Source of the DNA: Rhexocercosporidium sp. MPI-PUGE-AT-0058
Taxonomy: Eukaryota > Ascomycota > Leotiomycetes > Helotiales
Assembly (NCBI GenBank): GCA_020746875.1
Contig: JAGTJL010000014.1
Location: 744,001 to 808,000, forward strand
Length of the DNA stretch: 64,000 bases
Reading direction: 5' to 3'
Part shown: positions 58,483 to 64,000 of the stretch, piece after piece
Numbering within the stretch: the first letter of the stretch is position 1
How the letters are laid out: each line of letters begins with the position of its first letter
The notes under the pieces: generated by a model
What the model saw: only the letters and a program-made list of their open reading frames with translations
What the model was told of the DNA's origin: nothing
Databases searched by the model: none
Made by a program: the position numbers and the translations under genes

Positions 58483-59810
58483 TCTGGCGGATGGGAGTGA
58501 ATAAACAGCTGGTTGGGATGGTATGTTGTGAGTTGAGATGACTTGACTCGCGTAAGTCAGTAAATATAAGACTTGAAATTCCTATCGAGGATTCACTACA
58601 AAAAAGAATAAGAAATATGTAGCAGAAGCCAGTGGAGAGCAGGAGCATGGAACACCCTCTCTATATATAGCAGTATCATCGAACTGTACTCGGCACATCA
58701 GGAAGAAGATCATCGTCAAAATCAAGTAAAGCGAGGCAAGTGATCGCCAGCTCCCGCCTCGCTAAAGCTCTTGGAAGTGATGTCTTCCACGCCCGCCAAG
58801 CGACGCGTATCGTATACTTAGGCTCTTGGAAGTATGTCATGAGCCGATACTGTAATTCTTGCGAGGCATGGCATGTTCATAAGTACCGTACGTACTATAC
58901 TATGGTAGATCAGAATCATACCGCTCCTTCTGTACTACTGCACAGCTGCAGCGTTGTGATCCCTTCGATTCTCGAGTGTATTTATCCGCAGCAGAGTTCT
59001 GTATTCGAGTGTGCTGGTGACTTGAAATGATAGTGGATATGCGTGCCCAGGCGGTATAAAAGTCTTGGTTTTGTTCTTGGGAGGGGAGAATAAGAATTGA
59101 TCGCTGCGTAGTTGTTTGTTTTTGGGGCTTGGCACCCTATTTAGGCAAAAATAAATAACAGACAGAGGTGTAGGTGATGATGATGAGTTGTGCACGGTGA
59201 CTTGTTCAACTTGTCTGCATTGTTCTCATGCTATGCTATTTGGTTTGCGCGATGTAATGCGAAAGACCCTCAAACCAAGCCATGATATGAGAGAGGCAAG
59301 GGAAAAGAGCCATGAAGAGATCTAAAGCGTACAAAAGGAACGCAATGTCGAAGAGTCAGTCAGGAGTAAAGTAGATGTATGCACGTAGAGAGTACACAAA
59401 GGTCGCCAGAACGAAAATGCAATGGAGAAGGGAATCCATGCACCCGCAAGAGAAAAATACAATTATTATGGGCCGTAATCAAGGTCTCTCTTCTGTGGTT
59501 CCCGTCCTCTATGGTAGAAGGAAATAGCTGCGTTAGGAAGTGAGATATGCTAGAAGGACGACAAGTTCGCTCAAAAACCATGATGAAGCAATAAACGAAC
59601 GCTCTCTAAACGCCAGCTCCTACCTCCAGCAAAATAAGGCAAACAGACAAGCAAGCAAGCAATTATCTCCCCCTTTGCTATGCCGATGATGCCGAAATCA
59701 GGTATTGATCTACCACAAAGGAAAGGTTGAGTTGCCAGCTTGGCATCAAACGTATGCGCCCCTCATAAGGCATTACTCATACTCCAGACTAAAGCCACGT
59801 GATATCCGTT
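58483..59810. other. Intergenic, promoter of the small secreted protein gene
   Basis: No second gene is supported. A GTAC-rich partial palindrome (AGTACCGTACGTACT at about 58881-58895) is visible. The minus-strand frame 58409-58648 overlaps the first exon in another register and is a shadow. Confidence 0.45.
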
Positions 59811-61446
59811 CTAGCCTTTGACAGTAAACACATGTCGACTGACATATCCTTCATCCAGCTTAACATCAACCTTTTGATCCTCAGGCAACATCTCATGCTT
59901 CAGCTCCCAGCCAGCACGTCGACACAACTCTGCAACCACAACATCACAGTCACCGAGCATATCGATATCGAAGTTGACATGCGAGACAGGCGTACGCGAG
60001 ATGTACATCTGTGGGATATGTGATGGGAGATATGGCACGACTTCTGAGACGGGTGCGACTTTCAACGAGGTACCAATGACGATGACGAGGTCAACGAGAG
60101 CCTTATCATGGTTGGTGAGACGGTCGGAAAAGCGATCTGGGAGAGCCTCGCCGAAGAACGTGATGTCTGGCTTCATGACGCCAGATTCTGGCTCATCGTA
60201 ATTATCGTCCTCGGAGCTGTCTCCGCCATCTTGATCGAAGCGGCGTTTCTTCTTGTCTTGGCCTTGATTGGAACGCTTGCGTTTCATTGCTGTAGGTGCT
60301 CGGAGTCGACGAGCTTGTGCGATGCAGCGATCACAATGCGGGATGCGACCGGCTCTGATGTCGGGGAAGATTAGGTGACCATCGACCTTGTAGCCACAAA
60401 CTTGGCAGGTGGCGGTGGCAAAAGAGCCGTGGCATTGAATCAATTTCTCGGGGAGAATACCAGCGACGGACTCGATGTTATCGATGTTTTGAGAGTAGTT
60501 GGTGAGAAGCTTGCCTTTTTGTTGGAGGAGATGGATGAAGGCGTGTGTTGGTGTAAAGCGCTCCGTATCTGGAAGGATGTCCTTTGCGATGGAGAAGAAG
60601 ACGGAGGGGTCCTCCCGGAAGATAGAGATATCAAAGACTTCCTGTGGATCGTTCAGGCCAAGATGGGCGAGCTTGGAGTATAAACCTGTATCCTTGGATC
60701 TGAAATCAGGGATACCAAGCGAAGTCGAGATACCAGCGCCGGTCAGAACGATGATGTTTCTCGCCTTCTTGATTAGGGATACTGCATCGTCTATTGTGTT
60801 GTATTGCGGTAGCTTGATTCTCTTTGAGAGTTCCCGACTGATGGCAAGGCCCAGAAGAGTGTAATAGGATTCATCATCGTAACCGTCAAGGGCAGCAGGG
60901 GGTCGAACGTGAAAGGCCGTCAATAATTTTTTGGCCGTAATATTGCCTGCTTCAACAGTTCGAGCACAGAATTCTTCAGGGCCAACTGTTCGTAGTAGAT
61001 TTCTGAATGCGATTGCTTCTGTCAGGGTGCACTCATGGTCTGGGGTCTAAGTTAGCGATCCGCTCAACTCTAGTCGCAGTTTCAGGAGTCAACTCACCAC
61101 CACCGGCCAGACTCTCATCGCTGACCTCTTCCAACGATTCTCCGATCTCAATAACAGACTCAAGGTCCCATGCATCACCATCATCATCATCGTCACTCTT
61201 TGGCTCGGTTTCGATTTCGAGATCGTGATCGCCGTCGTCACCTGACCCCACATATTCAACAAGTTTGGGACCCTCTAACTTGAGACCGTTGCCACGTTGC
61301 GACCCCTGGAGCGAGTCCATAATTTCGTTTTCACTGTCAGAGTCCAGCTTGATGACTTGCGCAACAGCGGCCTTACCAGAGGGCGTGGACCCAATTCGAC
61401 TGGTGTCCATAGTTGCGGCGTTGTGGAGTGCTGCTGCCCTTGACAT
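59811..61446 (-). CDS. Sir2-family NAD-dependent protein deacetylase (class I, Sir2/Hst1-like)
   Basis: Exons 61446-61098 and 61039-59811, phase 1, 525 aa. The start at 61446 ([12 protein letters not shown]) is preferred; the frame is open to 61773, but that extension is Lys/Leu-rich and unconvincing. The N-terminal 120 residues are acidic ([19 protein letters not shown]). The Sir2 core begins near residue 155 and shows all class I motifs: [36 protein letters not shown], the catalytic His in QCHGSF, the zinc site CQVC...CDRC and [14 protein letters not shown]. An insert between the zinc site and ITFFGEALP is basic then acidic ([16 protein letters not shown]). Such enzymes deacetylate histones in silencing. 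The basic insert may serve as a nuclear signal. Confidence 0.93.
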
Positions 61447-61944
61447 GCGACAACGTTCGATCTCCACCTCTGGAGAGTGGAAAGGAGTTGAGATGTCGCG
61501 TGTAAAAGTTAGGTTGAAGCTCGGCTGTTGCCACCGCCCACTATCCTGGTAAGATCCAGGTTTGAGTTTACTGTACAGTAAGGGATTGGTAAGTGGCGGC
61601 GGATTATTGAGATTAAGATTTAATCGGAGCGAGGAGAAGCCGATCAGTCGGATAAGTACTAGCTTGGGACTTTGGCTTTTTTTGCTGGTGCAGGTGGCGA
61701 GCTTGAGCGTGGGTTTGAGCTTGCGCTTGGGCTTAGTTAGGTTCTCGTTACTTTTGCCTGCTTGCCTGGCCATGCCTTACTTTGTTCATCTTAGCCGCCA
61801 CTTTCCAACCTCAGCCGGCTTTGACGCGCGGTTATTACTTTTCGGGACGAGTAGCTTCTTGAACATCCTAGGATTGCGAAGGGTTCGATATTGACAACAT
61901 CCATCCATCCATCCTCCGAAACATGTCTGATATACCGCGTGCTA
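61447..61944. promoter_or_regulatory. Divergent promoter of the Sir2-like and BRE4-like genes
   Basis: About 500 bases between the two chosen ATGs. A (CATC)n run lies just upstream of the plus-strand gene at about 61899-61914. If the Sir2-like protein starts at 61773, the spacer shrinks to about 170 bases. Confidence 0.5.
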
Positions 61945-64000
61945 ATGGCCTCTTCGAAAACCACTGGTGAAGGCGAGATTCCTCGATTGCTCTTCGCACC
62001 TCCGGCATTCGGCCCGAGACGTCAGACAACCGCTCTGAATGCCCAAGACAAAGGGCCCGGACCCGGACTGCATCGACGACGGAAATCCCACGGGAGTCAT
62101 CATGATGTAACAGGTTCTGGCTCTGGCTCGGCTGGCAAGCATGGAAAGCACATCCGCCTTCCAGAGCAATCAGGTGATCCAAGATCATCCGCTTCCAGCA
62201 TCTACATGGGCTCGTACACACCAAGGAAATCGAGAGGATCGCTGAGAAGTCCAGCAAGTTCTGTTCCGGCTACTCCGAGGACGAGCTTGAGCCATAGTCG
62301 TCTGGAAAGTCTCCTTCGTGACCTAGACCTGGATCTTGAGACGTATGGAGTGGAAGAAACTCGAGATGGCTTTTTTGACGCATCTTTCTTCAAGCCTCCG
62401 AAAGTCAATCACGAAAATCTTATGAGAGATGCAGAATATACGCTTCCCGAAGCATTCCTGGAGACCAATCCTCTGTCTCCGAAGGCTTTCTTCCCTCGCC
62501 AATGGCATGGTATCAGGGACGTGGTCACAGCTGTGACTACAACCAGAGCTGGAATCAAGTTGACCAAATCCTTCCTGGCATTTTTCATTGCGTACATATT
62601 ATGCCTTGTTCCAGTCATCAGGGAGTGGTTAGGACGATATAGTTATATCATGGTCATCTCTGTCATTATCAATCATCCCGGACGAACAGTAGGAGCGCAA
62701 GTTGACGGCGCTTTTCTCACAATCATCGGTTCAGCCACAGGTTTAGGATGGGGAGCCTTTGCACTCTGGCTCTCTTCATCTACTTCTGTCGCCCGCAGAG
62801 GATACGGCGGGATTCTAGCTGCTTTCCTTGTGGTTTTTATGGGTTCGATTGCTGCACTGAGATGTTATCTGGTGAGGTTCTACCAACTCGTGATCTGCGC
62901 TGGGATTGCAATCAGCTATACATGCTTGGCAGATACGGCCGACGAGGTTGACTGGAAGAAACTTTTCATCTTTGGAATCCCATGGCTATTTGGCCAGGCG
63001 ATTTGTTTGTTGATCTGCTGCACTGTATTCCCTGATGCTGGAGCTAGGCCACTGGCGGTGTCTCTGCATGACGCTTTTGCCGTGATGCATGATGGACTTG
63101 TCATGCCTCAACCGGATCCACTGATGCTACACCGACAGCTGGCATGGACTTTTGTGAACCTGTCGCAAGCCCATCGAGACCTAGTGTTAGATATTTCGAT
63201 TACTCGCTTCCGACCGTCAGATGTCGCATCGTTACGAAATCTTATGCAGGGTGTCATAAGATCTCTGCTCTCACTCAAGATGGAGACTCAACTCTTTGAG
63301 GACTTTGAGTCTCCCCCGACGGGTTCTCCAAACATAGAACGTCAAGGTAGATCTTCCGATCCGAAGCGCGGGCTGACAGGCATGAACATGTCCAGCAGTC
63401 AAACGCCAAGCGGAAGTCCAATGAGTGGACAAGATGCAGTAATTGACATCGACACGCCAGAAGTCTATCCTGCAATGTTCCGAACTTCGACTGGAGAAAG
63501 AGCTGTCAGACTTGTAGCGAGCAGATTGGCAGATCCAACTTCGAAGCTTCTATCGTGTATGAGAAGATCTCTGGCACGGTGCGACGCAATTCTCATGGAT
63601 ATGTCAGGATATCGAAAGTATTTGGGCCCTGACAAAGATATCTCCACTGACATCCTGGGCTCATTGACGAAGCTTCGCAAAGCTACCATCAAGTATGACG
63701 ATGAAGAGGAGTCTTTAATGGACAACCCAGATCTGCCTCCGACATACTCCGATCACCCTGAAGTCGTGGAACTATTTCTCTTCGTGCACCCTATACGACA
63801 GGCAGCTCGAACTGTAGAGTCATTACTAGTGAAAGTAATGGAAATGCAACAGAGACGTAGAGGATGGAGACTCTACCTCCCTTCTTACCCCTGGAGAAAA
63901 GCACTACAGCGTACTAATGCTCAGGTCAGGCATGACCGTGGTGGACTGACAGCGGGTTTTTACTTTCAGAGCCAGAATCAACTTGCCAAAACGATGCAAG
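61945..64000 (+). CDS. BRE4-like multi-pass membrane protein (ArAE_2_N/DUF2421 type), 3' truncated by window edge
   Basis: The frame is open from ATG 61945 to the window end (685 codons, no stop). A Ser/Arg-rich N-terminus of about 190 residues contains TPRKSRGSLRSPASS. It is followed by five to six TM segments: LAFFIAYILCLVPVI, IMVISVIINHP, AFLTIIGSATGLGWGAFALW, GILAAFLVVFMGSIAAL, LVICAGIAISYTCL and IFGIPWLFGQAICLLICC. A long cytosolic region follows, with RHQLAW-like helices, a linker (SSQTPSGSPMSGQ) and a helical block (LFVHPIRQAARTVESLLVKV). This order matches fungal putative ER transporters with a 6TM N-terminal domain, named after brefeldin A sensitivity (BRE4). A second TM block is expected beyond the edge. 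Substrate unknown. Confidence 0.85.
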   Translation, partial: MASSKTTGEGEIPRLLFAPPAFGPRRQTTALNAQDKGPGPGLHRRRKSHGSHHDVTGSGSGSAGKHGKHIRLPEQSGDPRSSASSIYMGSYTPRKSRGSLRSPASSVPATPRTSLSHSRLESLLRDLDLDLETYGVEETRDGFFDASFFKPPKVNHENLMRDAEYTLPEAFLETNPLSPKAFFPRQWHGIRDVVTAVTTTRAGIKLTKSFLAFFIAYILCLVPVIREWLGRYSYIMVISVIINHPGRTVGAQVDGAFLTIIGSATGLGWGAFALWLSSSTSVARRGYGGILAAFLVVFMGSIAALRCYLVRFYQLVICAGIAISYTCLADTADEVDWKKLFIFGIPWLFGQAICLLICCTVFPDAGARPLAVSLHDAFAVMHDGLVMPQPDPLMLHRQLAWTFVNLSQAHRDLVLDISITRFRPSDVASLRNLMQGVIRSLLSLKMETQLFEDFESPPTGSPNIERQGRSSDPKRGLTGMNMSSSQTPSGSPMSGQDAVIDIDTPEVYPAMFRTSTGERAVRLVASRLADPTSKLLSCMRRSLARCDAILMDMSGYRKYLGPDKDISTDILGSLTKLRKATIKYDDEEESLMDNPDLPPTYSDHPEVVELFLFVHPIRQAARTVESLLVKVMEMQQRRRGWRLYLPSYPWRKALQRTNAQVRHDRGGLTAGFYFQSQNQLAKTMQ

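Noticed and set aside
1..64000. CRISPR arrays, bacterial operons or rRNA genes
   Set aside because: No regularly spaced short repeats and no rRNA-like sequence; gene structure is eukaryotic throughout.

Overview
The window reads as nuclear DNA of a filamentous ascomycete (Pezizomycotina). The genes have short introns (about 40-210 nt, mostly 48-70) with GTAAGT-like donors and CTNAC/CTAAT branch points. Gene families typical of such fungi are present: an Ndt80-type regulator, a GH3 hexosaminidase fused to a GNAT, a PMC1-type calcium ATPase, a BRE4-like membrane protein, a CFEM-like surface protein and a GH72/X8 protein. One AT-rich island looks RIP-degraded. A leotiomycete is my best guess, but this is inference.

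Layout. 0-8 kb is the part of an N-acetylglucosamine catabolic cluster that falls in the window: the 3' end of a ron1-like NDT80/PhoG regulator, a GH3 beta-N-acetylglucosaminidase with a C-terminal GNAT, and, divergent from it, GlcNAc-6-phosphate deacetylase. They fit release of GlcNAc from chitin oligomers, deacetylation of GlcNAc-6-P and pathway control. 8.7-16 kb holds a cytochrome P450, a single-pass membrane protein and a small orphan. 16.9-23.6 kb holds two surface or secreted proteins on the minus strand: a GH72/X8 protein that has lost its catalytic glutamates and carries a transmembrane segment, and a 15-exon subtilase. 23.6-27.4 kb is gene-poor. 27.4-33 kb holds a D-amino-acid-oxidase-like gene with an apparent frameshift, an orphan four-exon gene and a large disordered protein.

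33.8-39.6 kb is the dynamic part: an AT-rich, RIP-like island interrupted by a cleaner 258-bp solo LTR with target-site duplication, a CFEM-like gene with two possible C-termini, a decayed nuclease-like fragment, a 0.6-kb inverted-repeat element and a broken tRNA-Pro-like gene. 40-53.7 kb is housekeeping: a Nop8-like RRM protein, a mitochondrial ABC1/ADCK2-type kinase, a two-TM disordered membrane protein and a PMC1 calcium ATPase. 53.7-59.8 kb is nearly gene-free except for a three-exon gene for an 85-residue secreted cysteine-rich protein that simple ORF calling does not reveal. The window ends with a Sir2-family deacetylase divergent from a BRE4-like multi-pass protein that runs off the right edge.

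All exon models are hand-built from frame, splice motifs and recognisable protein patterns. No similarity search was run.
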